64,000 nt of DNA from Eubacterium sp. AM49-13BH (GCF_003464165.1 NZ_QSEK01000001.1:62001-126000), one strand, 5' to 3'. Counted from the first letter of the stretch, positions 28,568 through 38,815 are shown. Numbers and translations: made by a program. The notes: generated by a model from the letters alone, not told the origin.

Positions 28568-31069
28568 ATGAATAGAAGTAAATATATAGATAATATTCAG
28601 TTTAGTGAAAATAATAATAAGCTTCATGCACATATTGTCGGCTGGTATACAGGTGGAAAGATAGACGATCATCAGTTTTATGTGGTTGTTGATGGCCGTG
28701 AAGCAGAATCACATTTTGAGAGAGTTGACCGTTTTGATATTGCAAGCCAGAATAATATGAGCAGCGGTAAAAGAATAGGTTTTAATCTCGTGAGTGACAT
28801 AGATGGATATGAAGCTATAGAAACATTGCAGCTAAGGGTAAGAAATGCTGGAAAAGATGAGCTTTTATTAGAGATGAATAAAAGAAACATCAAAAATATA
28901 GTTGCCCAGACAGCTATAGAATACAATATTGATGAGGCAATTCTTATCAACTCTGAAGGAAAAGAAGCAAGATTAAAGGTTACAGGATGGGCTGTAGGAC
29001 ATGGTGGAGATCTTTCAGTAAAGTTTACAGATAAGGCTGGAAATGAACTTAAGCATACAAGCAAATATTTTAACAGAGTTGACCTTTATATGAGAGGATA
29101 TGCAGATGATCCTAAAGATAAAATTGGCTTTGAAACAGAGATTTTAACTGATAAAGAAGACGCTGTTATTCATCTTAGTATGGGCAGATATAAAAAAGAT
29201 GCTGATATATTCTCGGAAATCAGGAAACAGGCAAGAGCAAGAAAGAGAGCACACATAAGACAGTTTACATCAATTGCAACACCTGGCAATGTTGCACATC
29301 TTGTTGGATATGGATTTAAGCACGGATTCGGAGATTTAAGAGAAGAAGCTTACAGAATGATAACTAATGGTGAAGAATCACAAGAGGTTATTTATCAGAA
29401 TTGGTTTGAAAAGCATAAAGTCACAAAAGAAGAACTTGAAAAACAGGCAAAGCACAAGTTTGACTATGAACCTGTTATCAGCATTGTTGTGCCAACATAC
29501 AACACTCCAATTAAATATTTAAGAGAGATGATTGATTCTGTAGTGAACCAGTCATATCCACACTGGCAGTTATGTATTGCAGATGGAAGTGGCGGAAACA
29601 AAGCTCTTGAAAAGACTCTTAAGGAGTATGCTGATAAGGATAAGAGAGTAAAATATCAGATTCTTGAGAGTAACAGAGGTATTGCTGGAAATACAAATGC
29701 TGCACTTGACATGGCAGATGGAGATGTATTAGGGCTTCTTGATCATGATGATACATTGGAGCCGGATGCTCTTTATGAAGTTGTAAAATGTTTTCAGGAC
29801 AGGGAAGTTGATGCTGTATATACAGATGAAGATAAAATCCTTGGACCTGACTGGAGAAATGTTGAAGCGCATTTTAAACCGGATTTTAATCTTGATTTAT
29901 TAAGATCAAACAACTATATTACACATTTCTTCTGTGCTAAAAAAGAGATTATTACATCAGTAGGTGGGTTTAAAGAGAAATATGATGGTGCACAGGATTA
30001 TGATGTTATTTTAAGATGTTATGAGAAATCAAGAAAAGTGGCGCATGTAGCTAAGATTCTTTATCATTGGAGAATGCATCCTAATTCAACAGCTGCTAAT
30101 CCACAGAGTAAATCTTATTGTCATGTTGCAGGACAGAAGGCTATACAGGATCACCTTGACAGAGTTGGTGTTAAGGGTGAGGTAATAATGAGTGAAGTAT
30201 TCTGTACATACAGAGTAAAGTATGAAAGAGAATCCAGCCCATTAGTTTCAATTGTAATACCTAACAAAGATCATATTGCTGATCTTAAATTGTGCATAGA
30301 TTCTGTTCAGGAGAAGAGTTCATATAGAAACATTGAATTTATTGTTGTAGAAAACAATAGTACGGAAAAAGAAACATTTGAGTATTATGATTCTGTTCAG
30401 AAACAGTATGATAATGTCAGAGTTGTTAAATGGGAGAAAGAATTTAATTATTCTGCAATTAACAATTTTGGTGTCAGGTTTGCTAATGGTGAGTATATTT
30501 TACTTCTTAATAATGATACAGAAATCATTAACCCAGAATCAATAGAAGATATGCTTGCAAACTGTATGCGTAAGGAAGTTGGTATTGTCGGTGCCAAGCT
30601 TTTCTATAATGATGATACTGTTCAGCATGGCGGAGTAATTCTTGGATTTGGTGGAGTTGCAGGACATGCATGCGTAGGAATTGACAAACGTGACCCTGGT
30701 TATTTTGCAAGGGCATTCTTAAGTTGTGATTATAGTGCAGTTACTGCTGCATGTATGATGATTTCTAAGGAGCTTTATAATGAAGTGGGTGGTTTCTCTG
30801 AGGAATATGCAGTTGCATTTAACGATGTAGATTTCTGCATGAAGGTAAGAGAAAAAGGATACCTTGTTGTATATGATGCATTTTCACAGTGGTATCACTA
30901 TGAATCAAAGTCAAGAGGATTGGATGATACAGCAGAAAAAATGGAAAGATTCAAGGGCGAAGTAGACAGATTTCAGGAGAAATGGAAAAAACAGCTTGAT
31001 GCAGGAGACCCATATTATAATAAGAATTTCTCACTTACAAAAGCTGTATTTATGCTGGATAAGGAATAG
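28568..31069 (+). CDS. Bimodular GT2 glycosyltransferase with N-terminal beta-domains
   Basis: 833 aa. Residues 1-230 hold two related beta-rich units (IVGWYTGGKIDDHQF; VTGWAVGHGGDLS). Then GT-A domain 1 starts near 303 (ISIVVPTYNTPIKYL) with LLDHDDTLEPD and YTDEDKI, and GT-A domain 2 near 558 (SIVIPNKDHIADL) with LLNNDTEI and NDVDFCMKVREKG. Such two-domain GT2 proteins often alternate linkages, for example in rhamnan synthesis, which fits the rfb genes and the Wzm/Wzt pair immediately upstream. The N-terminal part resembles the C-terminal domain of the GT2 at 12307 in being beta-rich (weak). Confidence 0.9.
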   Translation: MNRSKYIDNIQFSENNNKLHAHIVGWYTGGKIDDHQFYVVVDGREAESHFERVDRFDIASQNNMSSGKRIGFNLVSDIDGYEAIETLQLRVRNAGKDELLLEMNKRNIKNIVAQTAIEYNIDEAILINSEGKEARLKVTGWAVGHGGDLSVKFTDKAGNELKHTSKYFNRVDLYMRGYADDPKDKIGFETEILTDKEDAVIHLSMGRYKKDADIFSEIRKQARARKRAHIRQFTSIATPGNVAHLVGYGFKHGFGDLREEAYRMITNGEESQEVIYQNWFEKHKVTKEELEKQAKHKFDYEPVISIVVPTYNTPIKYLREMIDSVVNQSYPHWQLCIADGSGGNKALEKTLKEYADKDKRVKYQILESNRGIAGNTNAALDMADGDVLGLLDHDDTLEPDALYEVVKCFQDREVDAVYTDEDKILGPDWRNVEAHFKPDFNLDLLRSNNYITHFFCAKKEIITSVGGFKEKYDGAQDYDVILRCYEKSRKVAHVAKILYHWRMHPNSTAANPQSKSYCHVAGQKAIQDHLDRVGVKGEVIMSEVFCTYRVKYERESSPLVSIVIPNKDHIADLKLCIDSVQEKSSYRNIEFIVVENNSTEKETFEYYDSVQKQYDNVRVVKWEKEFNYSAINNFGVRFANGEYILLLNNDTEIINPESIEDMLANCMRKEVGIVGAKLFYNDDTVQHGGVILGFGGVAGHACVGIDKRDPGYFARAFLSCDYSAVTAACMMISKELYNEVGGFSEEYAVAFNDVDFCMKVREKGYLVVYDAFSQWYHYESKSRGLDDTAEKMERFKGEVDRFQEKWKKQLDAGDPYYNKNFSLTKAVFMLDKE

Positions 31070-31115
31070 CTGGTTGTATGTGTAATTACACATGGATAAG
31101 GAAGATGGTATTTTT

Positions 31116-32780
31116 ATGAAGATAATGAAACAAAAGATAAAACTGCTGTGTCCACAGCTTATATTTTTGATTGTGACATTCTGTATATTTATGCCATCAT
31201 CTTTATTTCTTGGCAATATTGATCAATTTGCAGTGGGATTCACAGCACTTATACCGCTTCTTATGGCAGCGTCGTTAATTACGGCGGCAGTTGTTATACT
31301 GATAGGTCTGATTGTGCCAAAGAAGATATATAACATATATGCAGCAGTTATATTTGGCGGTGCACTTGCTGCTTATGTGCAGGGTAATTTCCTTAATCCG
31401 GATTTTGGTGTCCTTAATGGAAGGCAGATACAGTGGAGCCAGTTCAGGGTTAATGGAATAATAAGTACAGTTGTATGGATAGTACTTATAGTTGTTCCGG
31501 CAGTTATTGTATGCTTTAAGAAAGATATCATGACCAAGATAATGAAGTGGGGAAGCCTTTTTATAGCAAGCATACAGATTGTCACACTTGTGGTCCTTAT
31601 TATATCTTCAAAAAGAACTGTTGATTATTCATATGTAGTGACTAAGAATAATGAGTTTGTGTTATCTTCGCAGGGCAATGTAGTGGTATTCATTGTTGAT
31701 ACACTTGATAATGATGATGCACAGAATTATGTTATTGACAGATACAGTGAAGAACTAAAGGATTTTACTTATTTTGATAATATGATAGGCGGCGGTGCAC
31801 CTACAGCACTTGGAGTTCCGCTTATGCTTACAGGTTATCAGTATGATACCACACAGTCACTGGCTGATTACAGAAAGAAAGCATATGAAGAAGGTACGCT
31901 TATTCAGGATATGTCAGATAACGGATATGATGTTAAGTTGTATACTTCAAGTGAATATCTTAATGGAGTTAATCAGGAGGCAGTAGCCAATACTGCAGGT
32001 GGACAGAGATACAGAATATCAGACAAAGTTCAATTTTTTAAGAATATATATAAAATGTCGGCATTCTATGCATTTCCACAGATTATAAAACAGTATTTCT
32101 GGTTTTATGGTGATGATTTTGCAGCATGTCAGGCTCCAAAGAATAACAATATTATTCAATATGAACTGGATGATTCACAGTTGTATGCTGATTTTAAGAA
32201 TAATAGCGGTATAACAGTTGATGCTGGAAATAAAACATTTACACTGTATCATATGGTAGGAGCACATGCACCATATGAAATGAATGAACAGTGTGTAGAT
32301 GTGGGAGAAACAGGGACTTCTCTTGATAAGCAGATACAGGGTGTATTCAGATATATTAATGAATATATGCAGCAGATGAAGGATAAAGGTGTATATGATA
32401 ACAGCACAGTTATAATTACAGCTGACCACGGCGGATATGGATTGTATGAACGTCCTGCTGTATTTGTGAAAATGGCTGATACTCATAATGATGTAATGCA
32501 GGTTAATTCAGATTCTGTAACATTTAAGAATCTGTATGCTACTTATGGCAAGGCAGCACTTGGACAGAAGAGTAATTATGGAAATACGCTTTTTGATATG
32601 GCTGGTGTTTCTCAGTCAAGATATCATGTAGCACCATGGGATGTGTCAAAAGGTATGTACCCGGCAGATGAATATCTTAAAAACAGAGATTATTCGGTGT
32701 TTAGAATAGATGGGGACGCTGTTAATCCACAGATATCTGTAATTAAAGATGAGCAGCAGATGAAGAATATTAATAATTAA
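31116..32780 (+). CDS. Membrane alkaline-phosphatase/sulfatase-fold protein (second of two)
   Basis: Start placed at 31116, with AAGGAAG upstream; an ATG at 31092 has none. Four TM helices, a YVQGNFLNPDFG loop (compare YIQGNFLVKNLPG in the copy at 22099), then the extracellular domain: VVVFIVDTLDNDD, GGGAPTALGVPLMLTG with a candidate Thr nucleophile, MVGAHAPYEMN and IITADHGGYG. Same family and layout as the 22099 protein but with a different C-terminus. Last gene of the run, before a terminator. The extracellular reaction is unknown; phospho-alcohol transfer or removal is most likely. Confidence 0.85.
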   Translation: MKIMKQKIKLLCPQLIFLIVTFCIFMPSSLFLGNIDQFAVGFTALIPLLMAASLITAAVVILIGLIVPKKIYNIYAAVIFGGALAAYVQGNFLNPDFGVLNGRQIQWSQFRVNGIISTVVWIVLIVVPAVIVCFKKDIMTKIMKWGSLFIASIQIVTLVVLIISSKRTVDYSYVVTKNNEFVLSSQGNVVVFIVDTLDNDDAQNYVIDRYSEELKDFTYFDNMIGGGAPTALGVPLMLTGYQYDTTQSLADYRKKAYEEGTLIQDMSDNGYDVKLYTSSEYLNGVNQEAVANTAGGQRYRISDKVQFFKNIYKMSAFYAFPQIIKQYFWFYGDDFAACQAPKNNNIIQYELDDSQLYADFKNNSGITVDAGNKTFTLYHMVGAHAPYEMNEQCVDVGETGTSLDKQIQGVFRYINEYMQQMKDKGVYDNSTVIITADHGGYGLYERPAVFVKMADTHNDVMQVNSDSVTFKNLYATYGKAALGQKSNYGNTLFDMAGVSQSRYHVAPWDVSKGMYPADEYLKNRDYSVFRIDGDAVNPQISVIKDEQQMKNINN

Positions 32781-32789
32781 TGATGAAGC

Positions 32790-32829
32790 AGCAGCTATAG
32801 CCATGAAAGGTTTATAGCTGCTTATTTTT
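32790..32829 (+). terminator. Rho-independent terminator ending the 23-kb polysaccharide run
   Basis: AGCAGCTATA pairs perfectly with TATAGCTGCT across a 13-base loop and is followed by TATTTTTA. Confidence 0.88.
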
Positions 32830-32856
32830 ATACTGGTAATTTAGTTTATTATCTGA

Positions 32857-32862
32857 TATAAT
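32857..32862 (+). promoter_or_regulatory. Likely -10 box of the permease/LicC operon
   Basis: A perfect TATAAT between the terminator and the permease gene. The -35 region is weak (TGGTAA about 17 bases upstream), which suggests that an activator may be needed. Confidence 0.45.
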
Positions 32863-32926
32863 CCATTCTGTTCACGCAGATGGACAAAAATATGACCGAA
32901 CGAATAAACTGTGAGAGGGGATATTT

Positions 32927-34402
32927 ATGAATGAGAATAATCAGCTGGTTCGTGCTTTAGGGCTTAAAGAATCAATTAGTATGACAATTGGAACCGTTGT
33001 AGGTGTAGGACTTTTTACCTGTGGTTCAGCACAGATAGGAAGTGTAGGCTCATGGATAATAGGATTTACCTTTGTTGCACTTCTTATATCTATATGGCCA
33101 TGTCTTATATATGGAGAGATGTCTGCAGCACTTCCTTGTGCTGGTGGAACATATAATTATGCCAAGAGAGGACTTAACAGAGTATGGGCTAATATGGCAG
33201 GATGGCATTATATAGTATCTGTTGTAGCTATTGGTGCAGGTGAAACGCTTGCATTTGCCAATTATTTTAAGATTCTTATGGAACAGCTTGGAATAAGTAT
33301 CGTTAAGCTTGATTCAAGAATTATAGCTATTATCCTTGTTGCAGTTTTCCTTATTCTTAATTTCAGAGGTATTGAGCAGTCAGGTAAGGCACAGACAGCA
33401 TTCATGTTTTTCTTCTGGGGCTGTTCAGTGTGCTGGTTCCTTTATATGATACCTAAGGTTCATGTTGAATATTTTGGTGGAATAGCAATGAATTCATTGC
33501 CTCCATTTAATGAGATGATGTATATATTTGGTCTTGTATGGTGGTGCTATACAGGATTTGAGACATGCGTATCTATGGGAGCAGAGACTAAGTATCCACA
33601 GTATACACTTCCAAGAGCATTAAAGATTTCGGTATTTATGGTATTTGCACTTAACGCATTATTCCAGTGGTTTCTTGTAGGTCTTGTGCCTAAGGAGTTT
33701 TATGGAATTCTTGCAGCGGCAGATGCTCCATATGCAGAAGGACTTAAGGCAGTCGGACTTGTCGGATTCCCTATTATACTTTTATGTATTGGAATTGCAT
33801 TTGGTGGGGATTTATCTACTATTAATCCGGGAATTGCTGCACCTGCAAGATACATTTATACAATGGCAGAAGATGGCGCATTACCAAAATTCCTTGGAAA
33901 GATTCATCCTAAGTTCAAGACACCATATGTTGCTGTTATTGTGGTTGGTGTTATCAATTTTATACTTATTGCAACAGGTTCAATTAATTACATAGCATCA
34001 GTATCGCTTATATCACTTGCTATATGTTATATGATAGGCTGCCTTTCATATATGGGGCTTAAGAAGAAGTATCCTGATATGAAGAGACCTTATAAGGCGC
34101 CCCTTGGAGTTATTGGATGTATATTTACAATTGTTGTGTATTGCTTCATGTTAATATTTGCAGATAAGGCAGCTCTTATTACAGCCGGAATTATAACCGT
34201 AATATGTGTAATATTTTATTTTGCATATTCTCACAGAAAAGAATGTGTTATGCCGACAATTGAGGAAGAGATTGGTGTTATAGAAGAACCGGATGAGCAG
34301 ACTAAAGCTAAGATGGACAGACAGTACACCATATGGAAGGTATGCACAATTATTGTCACATGCATTGCACTTGGAATCTATATAATTCCAATGGTGCTGT
34401 AA
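32927..34402 (+). CDS. APC-superfamily amino acid/amine permease
   Basis: 491 aa, about 12 TM helices. The N-terminal LKESISMTIGTVVGVGLFTCG holds the unwound TM1 motif of APC transporters. GEMSAALPCAGGTYNYAKRGL and WWCYTGFETCVSMGAETKYP also match. Start after GAGAGGGG. The genes downstream are cytidylyltransferase-like, an amidohydrolase and a LicC-LicA fusion, so its cargo could be an amino alcohol or an amino-acid precursor for cell-surface decoration. The substrate cannot be read from the sequence. Confidence 0.9.
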   Translation: MNENNQLVRALGLKESISMTIGTVVGVGLFTCGSAQIGSVGSWIIGFTFVALLISIWPCLIYGEMSAALPCAGGTYNYAKRGLNRVWANMAGWHYIVSVVAIGAGETLAFANYFKILMEQLGISIVKLDSRIIAIILVAVFLILNFRGIEQSGKAQTAFMFFFWGCSVCWFLYMIPKVHVEYFGGIAMNSLPPFNEMMYIFGLVWWCYTGFETCVSMGAETKYPQYTLPRALKISVFMVFALNALFQWFLVGLVPKEFYGILAAADAPYAEGLKAVGLVGFPIILLCIGIAFGGDLSTINPGIAAPARYIYTMAEDGALPKFLGKIHPKFKTPYVAVIVVGVINFILIATGSINYIASVSLISLAICYMIGCLSYMGLKKKYPDMKRPYKAPLGVIGCIFTIVVYCFMLIFADKAALITAGIITVICVIFYFAYSHRKECVMPTIEEEIGVIEEPDEQTKAKMDRQYTIWKVCTIIVTCIALGIYIIPMVL

Positions 34403-34411
34403 GGAGGAATT

Positions 34412-35332
34412 ATGAATCGTTATCAGTTTGAAGTACTTACATATATTGAAAAGAATGGTAAGAAAGATTATCCGATGAGAACTCTTTCAGATACATTAAA
34501 GATTTCAGGAACAGCTATATCTAAGGCTCTGGATGAATTAGAAAATGACATGCTTATTAAAAAATGTGGAGACCAGATGGAGATTACTGAAAAAGGTCTT
34601 GAGGCACTTGAGCCATATCGTGTAAAAAGAGCGGTTATTATGGCAGCAGGATTTGGTTCAAGAATGGTTCCGGTTACATTAGACAGACCAAAGCCTATGG
34701 TTGCTGTGAATGGAGTAAGAATTATTGATACATTACTTGATGCACTTGTTTCTGTAGGAATTAAGGATATAACTCTTGTAAGGGGCTATAAGAAAGAAAA
34801 ATTTGATGAGATTCTTGATAAATATCCATTTATCAATCTTATTGATAACGATATATATGATAAAACCAATAATATATCATCAGCAATGGCAGCATTAGAA
34901 CATATTGACCAGTGCTATTTATGTGAGGCAGACCTGTATATATCTAATCCGGCTATTATCACAAAGTATCAGTACTGCAGCAATATCCTTGGCTCTTATT
35001 CGTTAGAGACTGATGACTGGAGTTTTAAGCTTGATAATGGACATATAACAGATTACCAGAAGGGGAATACATATTGCTTTAATTATTATGGAATATCGTA
35101 CTGGACTAAGGAAGACAGCGCAAGATTAAGAGAAGACTTTGCACAGGTATATAATGAAGAGCCGGAGGGCAATGATTATTTCTGGGAGTTCATTCCACTT
35201 GTGCTTCGCAAGGAAAGATATGCGGTAGAGGTAAGACCTTGCGAGAAATCAGATATTATGGAGATAGATAATTTTTATGAGCTGGTACAGTTAGATCCTT
35301 CTTATAAGGATTATCCGGGACAGGAACAGTAA
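34412..35332 (+). CDS. Winged-helix domain fused to a LicC-like nucleotidyltransferase
   Basis: 306 aa. Residues 1-65 form a winged helix (FEVLTYIEKNG, SGTAISKALDELENDML). Residues 75-300 are a LicC-type sugar/choline phosphate nucleotidyltransferase: AVIMAAGFGSRMVPVTLDRPKP, LVRGYKKEKFDEI, NNISSAMAAL, CEADLYISN. LicC makes CDP-choline in pneumococcus. The join EKGLEALEPYRV is nearly the same in the fusion at 36947, so the two share an origin. AAGGAGG lies 6-7 bases before the ATG. The winged helix may bind DNA or only mediate contacts. The activated compound is inferred to be a phospho-amine. Confidence 0.88.
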   Translation: MNRYQFEVLTYIEKNGKKDYPMRTLSDTLKISGTAISKALDELENDMLIKKCGDQMEITEKGLEALEPYRVKRAVIMAAGFGSRMVPVTLDRPKPMVAVNGVRIIDTLLDALVSVGIKDITLVRGYKKEKFDEILDKYPFINLIDNDIYDKTNNISSAMAALEHIDQCYLCEADLYISNPAIITKYQYCSNILGSYSLETDDWSFKLDNGHITDYQKGNTYCFNYYGISYWTKEDSARLREDFAQVYNEEPEGNDYFWEFIPLVLRKERYAVEVRPCEKSDIMEIDNFYELVQLDPSYKDYPGQEQ

Positions 35333-35355
35333 ATGCAGATATAAAGGGAAGGTAA

Positions 35356-36933
35356 ATGTCTATGATATGTTATAAGGGAAAGGTTCTTACAGTAGACAGC
35401 AATGATACAGTAGCCGGTTATCTCGTTGAGGATAAAGGAAGAATCGTGTATGTTGGTAATGAACTGCCAGAACAGTATAAGAATGTGCAGACAGTTGAAC
35501 TTGGAAAGAAGGTGCTGGTTCCGGCATTCGTAGATACACATCAGCATATGGCATCATTTTCTACATTTCACGCAGGACTTAATGTTATGGATGCAGAGTC
35601 CAATGAAGAGATTGCACAGATGGTTAAAGAATTCGTGCAGTCAAGCGGTAATAAAAAGACACTTATAGCATTCGGTGCGTCACCATATTCAGTTAAAGAA
35701 GGAAGACTTATAAGCAGGGAAGAATTAGATAAGGTATGCCCTGATAAGGAAATCATGGTTGTCAAATATGATGGACATGCGTGCATAATTAACAGCAAGC
35801 TTCTTGATAAGCTGAAGGGGAAAGTAAGTAAGTTAAGAGGTTATCACGAAGATACCGGTGAGATGAATCAGGAGGCATTCTTTGAATGCTCTGATTACAT
35901 TACTAATTCACTTTCTATTATTGAACTGTTTAAGAATATGCAGATTGCCATTGATTTTCAGGCGTCTCATGGAATTGGCTGTATTCATACTGTAAGTGGT
36001 GTGGGTTTTACAGGCAATCTTGATATTACATTTGAAAAAATATTTGCAAAATCCTTAACTAATGGATTTCAGGTAAGAGTATTCCCACAGTCAATGAATG
36101 TTGATGTCGCATTAAAGAGAAAACTGCCAAGAATAGGCGGGTGTTTTGAATGTGCGCTTGACGGATGCTTCGGTTCACACGATGCAGCTATGAATGAACC
36201 ATATATTGATTCTTTAGGCGGTGACGGAGTACTTTATTATGATGATGAAAAGGTTATTGATTTCTGCAAGAAGGCTAACAGAGCCGGACTGCAGATAGAG
36301 ATGCATGCGATTGGGGATAAAGCATTTGACCAGGCATGCAGGGCACTTAAGGCGGCACTTGACGATTATCCAAGAAAAGACCACAGACATGGAATTATAC
36401 ATGACTGTCTTCCAACTGAAGAGGGAATTAAGATATGCAGGGACTATAATATACAGATGCCTGTACAGAGTGCTTTTATTAACTGGAAACAGGAACCTGA
36501 TGAGTATCTTGAAAGTATTATGGGTAAAGAAAGAACAGAAAGGCTTAATCCGCTCAGAACATTTAATGAGAATGGAATAGTTGTTTCGTGCGGTTCTGAT
36601 GCTCCATGTACATCACCGGATCCTATCGTATGGATTGACAAAGCTGTTAATAATATGAATCAGTCTCAGGCAGTATCGGTTCAGGAAGCACTAAGGATGT
36701 GTACATATAATGGATATTATGTAACATTTGACGAGAAAGAAAGAGGAAGCCTTGAGGCAGGAAAGATTGCCGATATGGTGGTTCTTTCAGATGATTTGTA
36801 TTCAGTTGACAAGAAGGATATAAAGAACATTAAGGTAGAGGGACTTATACTTTCGGGGAAAAAGTATGAATCATGCAGAGAAAATGTAATCAAAGCAGTG
36901 ATTCGAGGAATGTTCTCAGGAAACATGGCATAA
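35356..36933 (+). CDS. YtcJ-like amidohydrolase
   Basis: 525 aa, metal-dependent amidohydrolase (TIM barrel). Seen: FVDTHQHMASF (HxH metal pair), IEMHAIGDKAFD, HRHGIIHDC, CGSDAPCTSPDP (metal Asp) and the C-terminal AGKIADMVVLSDD. A second ATG at 35362 has better spacing to GGGAAGG and may be the true start. This family deacylates or deformylates N-substituted amides. Between two LicC-type genes it might free an amine from an amide before activation (inference). Cytoplasmic, no signal peptide. Confidence 0.87.
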   Translation: MSMICYKGKVLTVDSNDTVAGYLVEDKGRIVYVGNELPEQYKNVQTVELGKKVLVPAFVDTHQHMASFSTFHAGLNVMDAESNEEIAQMVKEFVQSSGNKKTLIAFGASPYSVKEGRLISREELDKVCPDKEIMVVKYDGHACIINSKLLDKLKGKVSKLRGYHEDTGEMNQEAFFECSDYITNSLSIIELFKNMQIAIDFQASHGIGCIHTVSGVGFTGNLDITFEKIFAKSLTNGFQVRVFPQSMNVDVALKRKLPRIGGCFECALDGCFGSHDAAMNEPYIDSLGGDGVLYYDDEKVIDFCKKANRAGLQIEMHAIGDKAFDQACRALKAALDDYPRKDHRHGIIHDCLPTEEGIKICRDYNIQMPVQSAFINWKQEPDEYLESIMGKERTERLNPLRTFNENGIVVSCGSDAPCTSPDPIVWIDKAVNNMNQSQAVSVQEALRMCTYNGYYVTFDEKERGSLEAGKIADMVVLSDDLYSVDKKDIKNIKVEGLILSGKKYESCRENVIKAVIRGMFSGNMA

Positions 36934-36946
36934 GGAGATATGTATA

Positions 36947-38706
36947 ATGAGAAAAGAAGAGTTTTATGTATTGAACAGTTTGTATAATGGAAGCATTGGA
37001 AGAGCTGGCTGCACTTATGATGTTGAGGAGACAAAAGCTCTTAATGACACAGATATTTATAATAAACTTGTAAAAACAGGGTATATTGAAAAAGAGTCTG
37101 GTAGTATTACAAAGACTGGATTAGAGGCGCTTGAACCATACAGGGTTAATAATGCCGTTATTCTTGCAGCTGGCGCATCTACACGATTTATTCCTTTATC
37201 ACTCGAACAGCCAAAGGGTCTTTTTGAAGTAAAGGGTGAACGTCTTATTGAGAGACAGATAAAGCAGCTTCAGGATGCTGGTATTAAGAATATTACAGTT
37301 GTACTTGGCTATAAGAAGGAGATGTTTTACTATCTTGAAGACAAGTATGGTGTAAAGTTCATTATTAATGATTCATTTAATATAAAGAATAATATTGAAA
37401 GTCTTTATCTTGCAAGAAAAGAACTTAAGAATACGTACATATGCGTAAGTGACAGTTATTATATAGAGAATCCGTTTAATCAGTTTGAATATCATACATT
37501 TTATTCAGGTTATTATGGAAAGGAAACAACAGATGAAGTATATGCAAGAGCTGATGGATTTGGAAAGATAACAAGAATTGCTAAGGATAATAAGATTGAT
37601 GGCTATGTTCTTATGGGACATTCATTCTGGAGAAAAGAATTCTCAGAAGCATTTATTAATCAGGTTGAGGCTGTCCGGGAATCTGGAATATATAATAACT
37701 GCTATTGGGAGATTCTTGTAAAGGATAAGCTGGATGAAATGCCTGATATTTATTTTAAGGAATATCTTCCGGGTAATATATTTGAATTTGATTATTTTGA
37801 TGAGCTTAGAAAGTTTGATTCACAGTATCTTGGACATACGCACAGTGAGATAATAAGAAATATCAAGCTTGTATTCAGATGTGATGAGGAAGATATAATT
37901 GATTTCAGAAATGTAAGCGAAGGAATGACCAACACATCATTTATATTCAAGATTGACGGAGTTGATTATATATATAGGCATCCGGGCGATGGAACAGAAA
38001 GTATAATCAATAGAAGAAATGAAAAAAAATCACTTATCAAAGCCAAAGAAGCAGGTGTAGATCCTACATACATATATGCAGATGTTAATGAGGGCTGGAA
38101 GATATCCATATTCATTCCAGAATTCAGAGAACCTGATTATAATTCTTTTGAGGACTCAAAGAAGATATTGGCTGTTTTAAGAAAGCTGCATAAGGCAGAT
38201 ATAACAGCTGATTATGGAATGAAACCTTGGGAAGATGCACTTGATATGGAGAAGCTTCTTGAGAAGAAAGATCCTGTGTGCTTCGTTCAGTATGAAGGAC
38301 TTAAGAACAGCATAGGACAGTTGTATAAGATGACTCTTGGAGATGGTATTGAAAAATGCTTCTGTCATGGAGATACATATAAGCCGAACTGGATGATAAG
38401 ACCGGATGGAAGTGTCATACTTATTGACTGGGAGTATTCTGGATATTCTGACCCGGGAATTGATGTTGGATATTATGTGGTTGATGCCATGTATGATTTT
38501 GATAAGGCTGAGGAATTCATAAAGGAATACCTCAGGAAGATTATAATGAGACAACAAGATTTCATTATATGGCATATATTGCTATTATTGCGTACTACTG
38601 GTTTGTATGGGCTATGTACAGGGAATCATGTGGTGCAGATATGGGAGAGGCATTGGAGAACTGGCGAGACATGGCAGTTAAATATGCTGAGTACCTTTTG
38701 AAATAA
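36947..38706 (+). CDS. Winged helix-LicC nucleotidyltransferase-LicA kinase fusion, C-terminal frameshift
   Basis: Three domains: a winged helix (1-65), a LicC-like nucleotidyltransferase (70-290; ILAAGASTRFIPLSLEQPKG, NNIESLYLARKEL, CVSDSYYIEN) and a choline/ethanolamine-kinase-like domain (310-586; CHGDTYKPNWM catalytic loop, LIDWEYSGYSDPGID metal site). One polypeptide could phosphorylate an amino alcohol and activate it as a CDP derivative. The frame is lost near 38536 (AGGAAGAT); adding one base gives DYNETTRFHYMAY and YYWFVWAMYRES and ends at 38706, the normal kinase tail. As read it ends at 38701 with an unrelated tail. Confidence 0.9.
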
Positions 38707-38714
38707 ATAATATT

Positions 38715-38753
38715 AAAAGGACACTGTATTATGTAAGAACAGTGTCCTTTTTT
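38715..38753 (+). terminator. Rho-independent terminator after the LicC-LicA fusion
   Basis: AAAAGGACACTGT pairs with ACAGTGTCCTTTT (13 bp) and continues as a T run. Confidence 0.92.
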
Positions 38754-38759
38754 GTGTGC

Positions 38760-38815
38760 AAAACATGTAAAATTTATATTGGGTATGTAAAAAAAGTATA
38801 TCGGATATGTAAAAA
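38760..38815. repeat. Three degenerate repeats of about 20-22 bp after the terminator
   Basis: ATGTAAAA recurs at 38765, 38785 and 38807, each copy but the last followed by TATATTGG- or TATATCGG-like bases. The style resembles the array at 4655-4785, which also follows a terminator directly. No gene is visible here. Confidence 0.45.
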
